From positions 1 to 36,448 of the forward strand of contig NZ_JBOHKS010000136.1 of NCBI RefSeq assembly GCF_050729195.1: 36,448 nucleotides of DNA, given 5' to 3'. The notes beneath the pieces were generated by a model, which saw nothing but the letters and a program-made list of their open reading frames with translations, was not told where the DNA came from and ran no database searches. How positions within the stretch are numbered: the stretch's first letter is position 1; each line of letters begins with the position of its first letter. Shown here in pieces: positions 6,901-15,659 of this stretch. The translations under genes were made by a program, and so were the position numbers. Origin of the DNA: Hypericibacter sp050729195 (GTDB lineage: Bacteria > Pseudomonadota > Alphaproteobacteria > Dongiales > Dongiaceae).

Positions 6901-8406
6901 TCAATAAACTGCCGCATACATCACCGCCTCCGACGTCGCCTCCGCCGGCGAAAGCTCCTCGACGATTCGGCCCAGTCTCGAAACAAGAATACGGTCGGAC
7001 AACCTCAGGATTTCCGGCAGGTAGGACGATATGACGATCACGGCGAGCCCCTCATCGGCAAGCGCGCCGATCAGTTGGTGTATTTCGGCGATGGCGCCGA
7101 CATCCACGCCACGCGTCGGCTCGTCGAAAATGACCAGCTTGGGCTTCTGGACCAGCCCCTTGGCGATGACCACCTTCTGTTGATTGCCGCCGGAAAGTTC
7201 GACGACCCGCGCATCGCTATTCAATGTCCTGATGTTGAGCTTTTCCGTCCAGCCGCCGGCGAGCGCGCGCATCTCGCTCATGCTCACCGCGATTCCATGC
7301 GACTCGCGGCTCGAAATCCGCCCGATATAAATGTTTTCCGCGACCGACATCGTCTCGAAGTATCCGTCACCCTTGCGATCCTCGGTGACATAGACGACTC
7401 CGTCGCTGACCGCCTGACGGGGCGTCCGGTACCGCACGGAATGTCCGCCGAAATGGACTTCGCCGCCATGGAAGAGATCCCGCTTGGCAACGCCGGCGAT
7501 GATCCTGGCCGTTTCCGTGCGGCCCGAGCCCACGAGGCCGAAAATGCCCGTGACTTGCCCCGCGAAGATCGAGAAGGAGCTGTTTCGCACGACGTTCTGC
7601 ATGGAGAGATTTTGTACGCTCAGTATCCTTTCTCCGGGGCGGCGCACCGCGCGGGCATCGGTCACCTGACCATAAAGCTCATCGGTCAGCGACCGGCCGA
7701 CCATGTGACGGATGATCGTCTCGCGGGAAAGCGTGTTGGCGTCGGCGGTGATGATATGGGCGCCATCCCTGAGGATGGTAATCCGATCGGAGATTTCGAG
7801 TGCTTCCTCCAGCGCGTGGCTGATGAAGATGACCGAAACCTGTTCCTTGCGCAGGCGGTCGATCAGGGCGAAGAGATGATGCTTCTCCTCAGGCGTCAGG
7901 GTCGCGGTCGGCTCGTCGAATATGATGATCTTCGCCTTGAGGCGAACGGCCCGCGCGATTTCGACCATCTGCCGCTTGGCCGTGCCGAGTGACTGAAGGA
8001 TCGCAGCCGGATCCACGGGAAAGTTCAGCGACTGAAGAAGCTGCTGCGCCTCGATATAGGTTCCCCGCAGGCGGTTATAGAATTTCTCGTCACCCAGATA
8101 GAGATTCTGGGCGACTGTCAGCGAGGGGACGAGGCTGGTCTCCTGATAGACCATCGCGATCCCGTATCGCCTTGCATCCGTCGGGCCGGCGATATGGATA
8201 TGCTCCCCGTTGATGCGGATTTCGCCTCTGGTTGGAGTGACCGCGCCTGACAGGATTTTGACCAGCGTCGACTTGCCGGCCCCGTTCTCGCCCAAAAGAG
8301 CGTGCACTTCGCCGCGCCGCAAATCGAAGTCGATGTTTTTCAGCGCCGCAACGCCGCGGTAATCCTTGGCGATGCCTTTCATCTCCAGGAGCGGCGGAGC
8401 GCTCAT
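6901..8406 (-). CDS. Sugar ABC transporter ATP-binding protein (RbsA/MglA type, two NBDs)
   Basis: This 501-residue double ATPase has the standard length for ribose/galactose-type importers. The first domain has Walker A GENGAGKST at 39-47 and Walker B IIFDEPTATLTPEE. The second has the usual degenerate loop GLVGSGRTE, signature LSGGNQQK and Walker B VIFDEPTRGVDVGA. It is the last gene of the - strand operon and overlaps the upstream propeller gene by 4 bp (ATGA). It should energise the two RbsC-like permeases encoded upstream. Confidence 0.95.
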   Translation of the reverse strand: MSAPPLLEMKGIAKDYRGVAALKNIDFDLRRGEVHALLGENGAGKSTLVKILSGAVTPTRGEIRINGEHIHIAGPTDARRYGIAMVYQETSLVPSLTVAQNLYLGDEKFYNRLRGTYIEAQQLLQSLNFPVDPAAILQSLGTAKRQMVEIARAVRLKAKIIIFDEPTATLTPEEKHHLFALIDRLRKEQVSVIFISHALEEALEISDRITILRDGAHIITADANTLSRETIIRHMVGRSLTDELYGQVTDARAVRRPGERILSVQNLSMQNVVRNSSFSIFAGQVTGIFGLVGSGRTETARIIAGVAKRDLFHGGEVHFGGHSVRYRTPRQAVSDGVVYVTEDRKGDGYFETMSVAENIYIGRISSRESHGIAVSMSEMRALAGGWTEKLNIRTLNSDARVVELSGGNQQKVVIAKGLVQKPKLVIFDEPTRGVDVGAIAEIHQLIGALADEGLAVIVISSYLPEILRLSDRILVSRLGRIVEELSPAEATSEAVMYAAVY

Positions 8407-9485
8407 GATGCCATGCCCTCATAAGCACAGGAGGCGACGACCCCGTCACCCTTGGCCGAAAACAAAATCCGCCCGCCGACGGCCAGGCAGCTGGTGACGC
8501 CGTGCCGCCTTCCATTCGCCCGACTGTGAAGGCTGGCGATCGGACGGTAGGCGTGATCGAGAAGCGCTACCAGCCCATAGGACTGGCTGGGCGACCAGGG
8601 CTTCAACATCCCGAGCTGCTTCATGCCACCCTGTTGCGTCGGCTCCTTGGGCGACCGGCCGCCGCGAAGGCAGGGTGCAACCCAATGATCGGCGTTGATC
8701 TCGCTGATCATGCGCCGACGATAGCGGTCCTCGCTCAGCACGAATTCGACGAGTTGGCTTCGTGGCGCAAACAGGGCGAGCCAAATCCCACCGTCGACGC
8801 CTCGCGCCAGGCGGCTGGGATAGGCAGGAAGGTGTTGCAGTACCCGCTCGTTTCCGCCGGTTGCGCCGGGCGCAATTCGCGTCAGCGAGCTGCGCCAGCT
8901 TTCCGAGACGACGACCGAGCCGGGTTCCACAAGGAGGCCGTAGGGGTAAGCCAGGTTTCCCCCAAGTTGCTGGTGATCGCGGCCGGCGGGTTCGATCCGC
9001 CACACAGACCCGGTGGCATTCTTCTCCATCAGGTCGCGTTTCCACGCGGCCGGCCCGTTCGACGCCGATCCATTGGCGACAAACAGAGATCCGTCGGGCG
9101 CGGGCGCGAGCGCGGTGATGCACCTTGCCTCGGGACCGATCTCGATCGTCTTTCCGTCATGCTGGCCCCCGACGAAGGTGATCCTGCCGTCGCTCAGGCC
9201 GACGGCCGCGCCGCCATCCGGCAAACCGGCCAACGCGCTGATCTCGGCATCGAAGGAAGCGGCCGGGCTTCCTCCGGGCGCGTCGACACTGAACAGTGAA
9301 TGCCCTGAGGAGACGACAATGCCGCGCGACGTGGCGGCCAAACAGTCCGGCGCCGGCATTTCCACAACCGTCGATGCCGAATCGAGAAGATCGTTGGGGC
9401 GGAAGGCGCCGTCCATCGGCGGCGTCGTGATGGACGCTTCGCTACGCCCGAGCCATCTGTCCATGGACTTCCGGAGCGGATTCAT
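8403..9485 (-). CDS. SMP-30/strictosidine-synthase-like beta-propeller protein
   Basis: This protein of about 360 residues resembles the propeller half of the upstream fusion gene. It shares the order of a FVANG-type strand, NLAYPYGLLVEPG, VVSESWRSSLTRI, LPAYPSRLARGVDGGIWLAL (matching LPGYPDNI..G.YWVAL in the fusion) and a YRRRM segment. I placed the start at 9485 because it overlaps the fusion gene's stop by ATGA; the open frame runs further upstream inside that gene without support. No signal peptide is seen, so it is probably cytoplasmic. SMP-30/gluconolactonase relatives are often metal-dependent lactonases, and strictosidine-synthase-like members can be esterases or lactonases. The PDN motif of the fusion is replaced by PSR here, so activity may have changed. 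Confidence 0.75.
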   Translation of the reverse strand: MNPLRKSMDRWLGRSEASITTPPMDGAFRPNDLLDSASTVVEMPAPDCLAATSRGIVVSSGHSLFSVDAPGGSPAASFDAEISALAGLPDGGAAVGLSDGRITFVGGQHDGKTIEIGPEARCITALAPAPDGSLFVANGSASNGPAAWKRDLMEKNATGSVWRIEPAGRDHQQLGGNLAYPYGLLVEPGSVVVSESWRSSLTRIAPGATGGNERVLQHLPAYPSRLARGVDGGIWLALFAPRSQLVEFVLSEDRYRRRMISEINADHWVAPCLRGGRSPKEPTQQGGMKQLGMLKPWSPSQSYGLVALLDHAYRPIASLHSRANGRRHGVTSCLAVGGRILFSAKGDGVVASCAYEGMAS

Positions 9486-11602
9486 GGGCGATTTGCCCAA
9501 TAGGATGCCGGGCCGGTCCATTCCGGATCGGCATCCGGGAGCTTGATCCGCCCGACCCTGTTGTTGGTGACGCCGCCGATATAAAGATAACCGCGATGCT
9601 CCCGCATCGAGGTGATCGTCGGATGGTTTTCGCCGGCCGAGTCCCAAAGCGATTCGAGAACGCGCCCGGCTGCGTCGAAACGCACCATGCAGCCGACATT
9701 GACGTTGGGAAACAGCCATTGGTCGCTGGCGACGCGCCTTGCCATGCGCCGTCTGAAGGCCGGCATCGTCATCGCCAGATCGTAGGATGGCGTTCGCGTG
9801 CCTGCGAGCGCCACCCAATAGGTTCCTCGGGATCCCCGATTGATGTTATCGGGATATCCCGGAAGACCATCGAGCACGACCTCGGTCGTACCCTGTTTCG
9901 GCCCCTCGAGCCAATATCGGCTGATCCTGCAGCCCCATGTTTCGGCGAACAGGACCGACTTGTTGTCGTGCGTTATGCACATACCGTTCGCGAAGAGAAG
10001 GCCGCGCTTGATGGTTCGCGTGGTGTCCGTCGCGGGGTCATAACGGATGATTCGTCCGTTGCCACGCCCTTCCAGGGCATCGACAACCCATTCCTCGATC
10101 CCGTAGCGGATCGTGGCCTCGCTGAAGTAGATCTTTCCGTCAGGGGCGATATCGAGATCGTCGGCAAGCCGCATGCGGGAATCGTCGATGACCGACAAAC
10201 GCGAGCGGTTCGTTTCGGCGGTCAGTTTATGGATATTGCGCTGCTTGTCGACGCGATAGAGTCCCATGCCGGCGACGCACACGACGAGACCTTCGTCCTT
10301 GTCGATGGCCATGCCGAGCGGCCGGCCACCCACATGCGCATAGACCTCGCATCGCTTGTAGTCGGGAGCCAGGAAGCGAACGATATCGCCCTGGCGCACG
10401 CTGCAATAAATGTTGCCGTCCGCATCGAGAATGACGTCTTCGGGCCCGTCGACTTCGCCGAGGCCAATGACCTCGACGTCACGAAGCCGATCGTTCATGG
10501 CGTAAGGCGAAGGCGAGCCCGGATCGATCGGCGGATCGGGGGGCAGAGCCAAATAGGCCGGGGACACATAAACCTTCGACTGAATTTTGTGTCGCCATTT
10601 GCTCCAACGTACGTTGATGCTGATCGCGAACAGCAACACGATGCCGACCGCCATTTGCGACGAGCCGTTTCCGAGCCCGAGCCTGACCAGCCCGTTGGTC
10701 AGGAGCGATACGATGATCGCCCCCATCAGTGCCTTGCTGATGGAGCCGTGCCCGCCGCCGATGCTGTTGCCTCCGAGGAGCGCCGCGGTCACGGCAGCGA
10801 GCTCGAGGCCGAGCCCGGTGTCGGGACCGGCGCCGGAGAGCCGCGCCGCATAAAGCGCCCCCGCACAACCGGTGAGCAACCCGGATACGACGTAGGTCAG
10901 ACACACCGTGAAGCGTACGGGGATGCCCGCGTTATAGGCCGAGCGGCGCGATCCACCGACCGCCATGATGCGCCAGCCGACGCGGAGCCGGCTCATGACG
11001 ATGTGTGCCGATGCCGCCACGACGATCAGCACCACGACGCTGAAAGGCAGGCCAAGGATAGATCCCGTGCCTATGAAATCCCAGAGGTCGGATTCGACGA
11101 AGCTCGAGGCGATCTGCACCTGATACGTCTGAAGAAGAAGGGTGACCACCGCGCGCGTAAGCGTCAACATGACGAGCGTGGTCAAGAACGCTCGCAGCCG
11201 GAGATAGCCGATCAGCAGGCCGTTGATCAGGCCGACGAGGGCTCCGACACCCATGGCCCCGGCGATGACCGCTGGAGTGGGCCACCCGGCGAGGTTGAAC
11301 AATGCCAGGGCCGTGATGTTCGCGAGGGCGAATGTCGAACCGACGCTGAGATCGATGCCGCCGCCCAGCATGACGATCGTCATGCCGACGACGATCAGTC
11401 CGAATTCGCCAATCTGGCGCGATGTGTCGGAGAGGTTTCCGAGCGAGACGAAATTGGGAATCGTCCCCACGAAATAGGACAGGAGCGCGACGAGAAGGAG
11501 GACAGGAATCGTGTTGTCCATCCACTTCTTGCCGAGCACCTCGCCGACCATATGATCGGGGAAGTATCGATAGCGCAGCCTGGTGATCAACTCGGCGATC
11601 AT
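9482..11602 (-). CDS. RbsC-like ABC permease fused to SMP-30/strictosidine-synthase-like propeller
   Basis: This is one uninterrupted 706-residue frame. Residues 1 to about 335 are a complete ribose-type permease with multiple hydrophobic segments, the family GGGIDLSVGS motif, and a late GLGLELAAVTAALLGGNSIGGGHGS. A Pro-rich linker (PPDPPIDPGSPSP) leads at about 369 into a six-bladed propeller domain with GPEDVILDADGNIYC, RLADDLDIAPDGKIYFSEAT, LLFANGMCI and GLPGYPDNINRGSRGTYWVAL, all typical of strictosidine-synthase-like proteins. RbsC C-termini face the cytoplasm, so the propeller should act on solute as it enters. The next gene is a stand-alone paralogue, overlapping by ATGA. Upstream lies a strong terminator only 18 bp from the start codon. 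Confidence 0.88.
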   Translation of the reverse strand: MIAELITRLRYRYFPDHMVGEVLGKKWMDNTIPVLLLVALLSYFVGTIPNFVSLGNLSDTSRQIGEFGLIVVGMTIVMLGGGIDLSVGSTFALANITALALFNLAGWPTPAVIAGAMGVGALVGLINGLLIGYLRLRAFLTTLVMLTLTRAVVTLLLQTYQVQIASSFVESDLWDFIGTGSILGLPFSVVVLIVVAASAHIVMSRLRVGWRIMAVGGSRRSAYNAGIPVRFTVCLTYVVSGLLTGCAGALYAARLSGAGPDTGLGLELAAVTAALLGGNSIGGGHGSISKALMGAIIVSLLTNGLVRLGLGNGSSQMAVGIVLLFAISINVRWSKWRHKIQSKVYVSPAYLALPPDPPIDPGSPSPYAMNDRLRDVEVIGLGEVDGPEDVILDADGNIYCSVRQGDIVRFLAPDYKRCEVYAHVGGRPLGMAIDKDEGLVVCVAGMGLYRVDKQRNIHKLTAETNRSRLSVIDDSRMRLADDLDIAPDGKIYFSEATIRYGIEEWVVDALEGRGNGRIIRYDPATDTTRTIKRGLLFANGMCITHDNKSVLFAETWGCRISRYWLEGPKQGTTEVVLDGLPGYPDNINRGSRGTYWVALAGTRTPSYDLAMTMPAFRRRMARRVASDQWLFPNVNVGCMVRFDAAGRVLESLWDSAGENHPTITSMREHRGYLYIGGVTNNRVGRIKLPDADPEWTGPASYWANRP

Positions 11603-11620
11603 CTCGACGCTTTCCCGTGG

Positions 11621-11658
11621 AAAAAAAAGGCGCTGAGCCGACTCCGCGGCTCAGCGCC
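11621..11658 (-). terminator. Rho-independent terminator/attenuator, - strand
   Basis: On the - strand a perfect 12-bp stem (11647-11658 pairing with 11629-11640, loop of 6) runs straight into eight T (plus-strand A run 11621-11628). It lies 24 bp after the binding-protein stop and 18 bp before the permease-fusion start codon, leaving no room for a new promoter. Fusion-gene expression must depend on readthrough. Confidence 0.9.
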
Positions 11659-11682
11659 TCAGGGAAGATGTCTGCGGGGTCG

Positions 11683-12687
11683 TCAATTCTTCTTGATGGC
11701 TTGGGCGCTCCAGCAAAGACCGGGATGGAGGGTTTCCTTCGCGATCCTGACCGAGGGCGTGTAGATGACGAATTTATTCTTTCCGGCCGGCTGTCCGGAC
11801 TGCAGAACCGTTTGGACCATGACGGCCAAGGCGTGCCCCTGGTCCAAGACCGGATAAGCGATTTCCTCGTCGAACACGCCCTTTTCCACGTTGTCGCAGG
11901 CCATTTGCTCGCCGCCGCCGGAGGTGACCAGCGCGATCTTTTTTCCGGATTCCTTGATCGCCGCGGCCGCCCCGAGATCCATCACGTCCCAGAATCCGAC
12001 GACGCCGCACAGATCCGGGTTCTGCTGAATGACCGTCGCTGTGATCGTGCGCGCCTTGGTCGCGTCCCAATCCGCACCCTGGTTGGAGACGACCGTGATC
12101 TCCGGATGTTTGGCCAGAATGTTCTCGGCACCCTTCATCATTCCGCTATCGGATCCGGAGGTCGGCTGACCTTGCAGGATGGCGATCTTCTGGCTCGTTC
12201 CGGCGCCGCACCTGTCGACCATCGCCTGCGTTTCCGCTTCGCCGATGCCGATCCAATCCGCTCCGACATAGGCATCCGAATTGTAGTTCGATCGCATGTT
12301 GACCTGGATTACGTGGATGCCGGCCTCTTCGGCGCGCTTGAGCAGTTTCGCGTAAGACTGGATATCCGGGTTGTGGACGATGAGGACGTCCGGTTTTTCC
12401 GAAATCAGGGCGGTGATGGCCTGGGCCCCCGCGTCGGCACTGAAATGAGGGTCGCGGATCACGAATTTCATCCCGAGATCGTCGGCCTGGGCCTGCAAGA
12501 CCGACGCCCACCCGTCGGTCAGGTCGATGCCCATCGTGACCGGCACGAAGGCAATCGTCTTGCCTTCGAAGGTCTTGAAGTAGTCGACACGTCTCGGGTC
12601 GTCGATGCCGGCGGCGATAGATAGACTCGCAATTCCCAGTGCCGACACGATGGCCGCAACCGCGGCAAAGGTATTTCCGATTTTCAT
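11683..12687 (-). CDS. Sugar ABC transporter substrate-binding protein (RbsB-like, PBP1 type)
   Basis: This 334-residue periplasmic binding protein begins with a Sec signal (MKIG, a hydrophobic core with ASLSIAAG, likely cleaved near residue 26). The body shows the two-lobe sugar-binding pattern: TIAFVPVTMGIDLTDGW, VLIVHNPDIQSYAKLLKRA, GIHVIQVNM and CGVVGFWDVMDLGAAAAIK. AGGGAGG lies 7 bp before the ATG. It is the second gene of the - strand operon, 31 bp after a permease, and is followed by the terminator hairpin. The ligand is unknown; the paired propeller lactonase-like proteins suggest a sugar, aldonate lactone or related polyol. Confidence 0.9.
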   Translation of the reverse strand: MKIGNTFAAVAAIVSALGIASLSIAAGIDDPRRVDYFKTFEGKTIAFVPVTMGIDLTDGWASVLQAQADDLGMKFVIRDPHFSADAGAQAITALISEKPDVLIVHNPDIQSYAKLLKRAEEAGIHVIQVNMRSNYNSDAYVGADWIGIGEAETQAMVDRCGAGTSQKIAILQGQPTSGSDSGMMKGAENILAKHPEITVVSNQGADWDATKARTITATVIQQNPDLCGVVGFWDVMDLGAAAAIKESGKKIALVTSGGGEQMACDNVEKGVFDEEIAYPVLDQGHALAVMVQTVLQSGQPAGKNKFVIYTPSVRIAKETLHPGLCWSAQAIKKN

Positions 12688-12718
12688 GCTTCGTCCTCCC
12701 TGGTGAGCCGGCGCATTT

Positions 12719-13702
12719 TTATATGTCGCCTTGTTGTGCAGTCTGTTCGTCGCGTGGATTGACTATGCTGTCGATCACGATCGCGATCAGCAGGACCAGA
12801 CTCCTGATCACGTCCTGCAGCGTGTATTGGATATCCATGATGGTCATCCCGTTCAGCAGGATGCCGATGAGTAGAGTGCCGACGACAACGTTGCGCACAC
12901 CGCCGCGCCCTCCCGAAAGGCCGATGCCGCCGAGAACGACGACCAGGATGACGTCGTAGATCATCGAGGAATTCGCGATGTTGGTGTTCATGCTGGCAAC
13001 GGCGGTCGCCGTGATCATGCCGGCCAGATAGGCAATCGTCGCCGAAATCGCGTATTGCAGCACGATCATGGGACGCACCGGCGCACCCGACATGCGCGCA
13101 GCGGAAAAATTGTCGCCCATCGCGTAGATGAACCGCCCCGGTTTGGTAAAGCGCAGGAACGCAAACCCAAGCAGGGAGACGAGGGCGAAAAAAAGAATCG
13201 GAACCGGCACGCCGAACACGAAACCGCTGCCGATCCATGCAATTCCGGAGGCCGTGTCGGGCATATAGACCACATAAAGCGGCACGAGGGCGTAGCGGGC
13301 AAAGCCATAGACGAACGAAGCCATGCCCAAGGTGGCGAAGAGAGCAGGGACTTCGATATAGGCGATGAGTACGCCGTTGAGCACGCCGGCCGATAACGCG
13401 AACAGGTATCCGATGAGCATGGCGAGCGCGATCGGGATGCCTCCATTGGCAAGATGGAGCGTCCACCCGGCCGACATCGCGTAGATCGCGACGATCGCAA
13501 GGTCGATACCGCGACCGATGATGAGAATCGCCATCCCGACGCCTAGGATGCCCAACGTGGAGACACCGCGTACCAGCGTCAGGAGATTGCCGGCACTGGT
13601 AAATCCGTTGAGAAACAGCGAAAAGGCGCCAAACAGAAGGATCGCGATCAAGAACACGATCTTCTCTTGATTCAAAGCTATGCGCCCTGTCCATCCGAGC
13701 AT
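12719..13702 (-). CDS. Sugar ABC transporter permease (RbsC-like)
   Basis: This is an inner-membrane permease of about 327 residues, first in the operon. It carries the family signature GRGIDLAIVAIYAMSAG, many hydrophobic helices and the late motif VVLGGIGLSGGRGGVRNVVVG. Start choice: ATG 13702 gives the usual RbsC-like N-terminus with a G-run 4 bp upstream; an ATG at 13741 with AAGGA about 12 bp away would add 13 residues and cannot be excluded. With the permease half of the fusion protein it would make a heteromeric channel served by one double ATPase. Confidence 0.88.
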   Translation of the reverse strand: MLGWTGRIALNQEKIVFLIAILLFGAFSLFLNGFTSAGNLLTLVRGVSTLGILGVGMAILIIGRGIDLAIVAIYAMSAGWTLHLANGGIPIALAMLIGYLFALSAGVLNGVLIAYIEVPALFATLGMASFVYGFARYALVPLYVVYMPDTASGIAWIGSGFVFGVPVPILFFALVSLLGFAFLRFTKPGRFIYAMGDNFSAARMSGAPVRPMIVLQYAISATIAYLAGMITATAVASMNTNIANSSMIYDVILVVVLGGIGLSGGRGGVRNVVVGTLLIGILLNGMTIMDIQYTLQDVIRSLVLLIAIVIDSIVNPRDEQTAQQGDI

Positions 13703-14142
13703 GGAGCCCCCGTGTCGCGATTCTTCGTCGCGAGCACCCATCAGCCGGCTAAGTCCTTCCGCTTTCTTTCTGAATCGTATCAGGTCAACCGTATGACAGC
13801 TTGCACCACAGCGCATACCATTTGCTCCGTAGCGCAGTTGGCGACGATGGACTCAATCGGAGCGCGGACCTGTCGGCTGGCTCAGCTCCCGACCCCGCGT
13901 CTTGGGCGCGCGGAGACCTGGCCTCTCGCGGCGGGTCACTCGAGTTCCGCAACTGCGAACGAAGCGTGGCGCCGACTGGCTACAGACCGGGAAGAAATTC
14001 GGCTGGACTCGTGCGAACCAGGAAACCGGATGTCCGGCGACTTCCGATTTCTCAAACTGGGCGCTTCCCGCCGGACAGGAGCAGCAGGGCGTAGCGCGGA
14101 CCCTATGTAGCGGCGCCCGCGCGACTTCTCGTCGGTCTGCGG
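13703..14142. other. Intergenic region between AraC-family gene and sugar ABC operon
   Basis: These 440 bp carry no coding region I can support; short open frames here have no start context or family resemblance. It must hold the - strand promoter of the ABC operon, for example near a TTGACC on that strand around 13782-13787, but no convincing -10 or operator is visible. No terminator hairpin with a T-run is seen behind the AraC-family gene. Confidence 0.5.
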
Positions 14143-15141
14143 CTATGCCGTGCCATCCGCGATGAGCGACGTTTTCTTCGAAAAGCCCGGCAGGACAGTT
14201 ACCCGTCGTACGTCCGACGGCCGCACGCCGAATTCCGCGCGGAATACATTGCTGAAATGGGAGGAGCTGCTGAAACCCATCGAGTAGGCGATTTCCGTGA
14301 TTGATCGTGCCGCGTGCCGAGGCGAAGCCAGCAGGTCGTAGCTGTGCTGCAATCGTCGCAGCCGCAGCCACTCGGTGACGGACATGTCCGTCGGACGGAA
14401 AAGCTGGTGGAGGTAGCGCAGCGAAATGCCGTTCCGAGTCGCGATTTTCCTCAGGGACAAGTCGGGATCGGTCAAATGGGCTTCGATGTAACTCTTCACC
14501 GATCGCAAGCGGGCACGCTTCAGATTCGATTCGTCCGCGGGCTGCCGGTCAGGCTCCGCGCTGATTGCGAGGGCGAGGATATCCATCAACTGCTCGCCGA
14601 GCCTTTCTCGTGTTTGCGCACCGAGACTGGCCGTTTCGGAGATCAACGCGGCGCAAAATTCGACGGCGATCCGACCAAGACCACGGCTTGAATTGAGATG
14701 CGCGGTGAGCGGCGAATGCCCCGAATCGAAGCGATCAGCAAAAAGCTGGCGCGGGATCTCGATCCAGAAGCAATGAATGGCGTCGTCGCATCGTATTTCG
14801 TATGGCTCGCTCGCGTAGTACAGCGCGCCGCTGCCAGGATGCAGGGTCAGCAATGAGCCAGCTTGCCGAATTTGCCCGATACCGCGCTGCATCAAGCCCA
14901 CATAATAGCAATCCTTCTCGATGCGCGCGATATGTCGCTTTTGACGTTGCACGATCTGAGGCGAGCCGAGTGTGTCGGTAAGGGTTATCCCACCCAGTCG
15001 CGTCTCGCGAACAAAGCCGTCATAGTCCGTTTGCGGCTCGATCGCGCAATCCACCCGCAGATAGATTTCGCAGATGGCGTCCCGCCAGGCTTCCCGGCGC
15101 TTTGCAACGGGTAGAGTCCTGCTGTCAAAAACGGTCTGCAT
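14143..15141 (-). CDS. AraC-family transcriptional regulator
   Basis: This is a 332-residue regulator. The C-terminal AraC/XylS DNA-binding domain has two HTHs: LSLRKIATRNGISLRYLHQL and, after a linker, SITEIAYSMGFSSSSHFSNV followed by FRAEFGVRPSDVRR. The N-terminal part (about 1-200) resembles the AraC-binding-like domain of regulators such as FeaR/NahR-type AraC members, with QRGIGQIRQAGSLLTLHPGS. The start at 15141 is set by GGGGAGG 5 bp upstream; the open frame extends further but without a ribosome site. It lies upstream of, and in the same direction as, the sugar ABC operon and is its likely activator, which is inference. Confidence 0.9.
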   Translation of the reverse strand: MQTVFDSRTLPVAKRREAWRDAICEIYLRVDCAIEPQTDYDGFVRETRLGGITLTDTLGSPQIVQRQKRHIARIEKDCYYVGLMQRGIGQIRQAGSLLTLHPGSGALYYASEPYEIRCDDAIHCFWIEIPRQLFADRFDSGHSPLTAHLNSSRGLGRIAVEFCAALISETASLGAQTRERLGEQLMDILALAISAEPDRQPADESNLKRARLRSVKSYIEAHLTDPDLSLRKIATRNGISLRYLHQLFRPTDMSVTEWLRLRRLQHSYDLLASPRHAARSITEIAYSMGFSSSSHFSNVFRAEFGVRPSDVRRVTVLPGFSKKTSLIADGTA

Positions 15142-15659
15142 GGCTACCTCCCCAAAGTGCCATTCAGGCAATCCCTTGACGCTTCGGCGCCTTCTATTCC
15201 AATTCCGGATGGTTCTGCCGCAGAAAGAAGGTTCGGGACGCTTTGCGCGCTGCGCTGCTGCCCGTATTTCAGCCGATCGGGTCTTGAACCTGTTCATTTG
15301 AGCCTAATGGGCCGGGTAACGCAACGGGGCGGGGGGCGAAAGTCCTTGGGGAGCGCGGCGTTGCGCCTTGCAACGCGAGGACGCTTGCTGCGGCGAAAGC
15401 CGCCGGCGTCCGATTGCCGCCCGCGCTGTGCGGTGGGCCGGTGCAGCAATCGACAGAAGGCCTCATCGCGGGCTGCTGCGGCCTCGACGAACTCGCCAGG
15501 GAAACCCGGCGATCAAAGTCGCGAGGCGGCTACGAGCGGCGGGTGTTCTGGCGGCCCCGTCGGATCCGTTCACATTTCGCGGCGTGCCTGCTCACATCCG
15601 ATCCGACGATGGTCCGGAGTCCGTCGTGGCGACACGGCGCGAATGGCTGGAGCCGCGCC
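15142..15659. other. Intergenic region upstream of the AraC-family gene
   Basis: These 518 bp contain no coding region I can support. The AraC-family ribosome site is at the left end. A 7-bp stem GCGTTGC/GCAACGC with a 5-nt loop (15358-15376) is present without a T-run, so it is not a clear terminator. No repeats or RNA genes are recognised. Confidence 0.5.

Noticed and set aside
9596..11764. Long + strand open frame of over 700 codons opposite the permease-propeller fusion
   Set aside because: It mirrors a real gene in high-GC DNA, is rich in Arg, Asp, Gln and His, and has no family motif; the opposite strand has clear domains.
15358..15376. 7-bp hairpin GCGTTGC/GCAACGC
   Set aside because: Short stem, no T-run and no gene end nearby; likely chance in GC-rich DNA.
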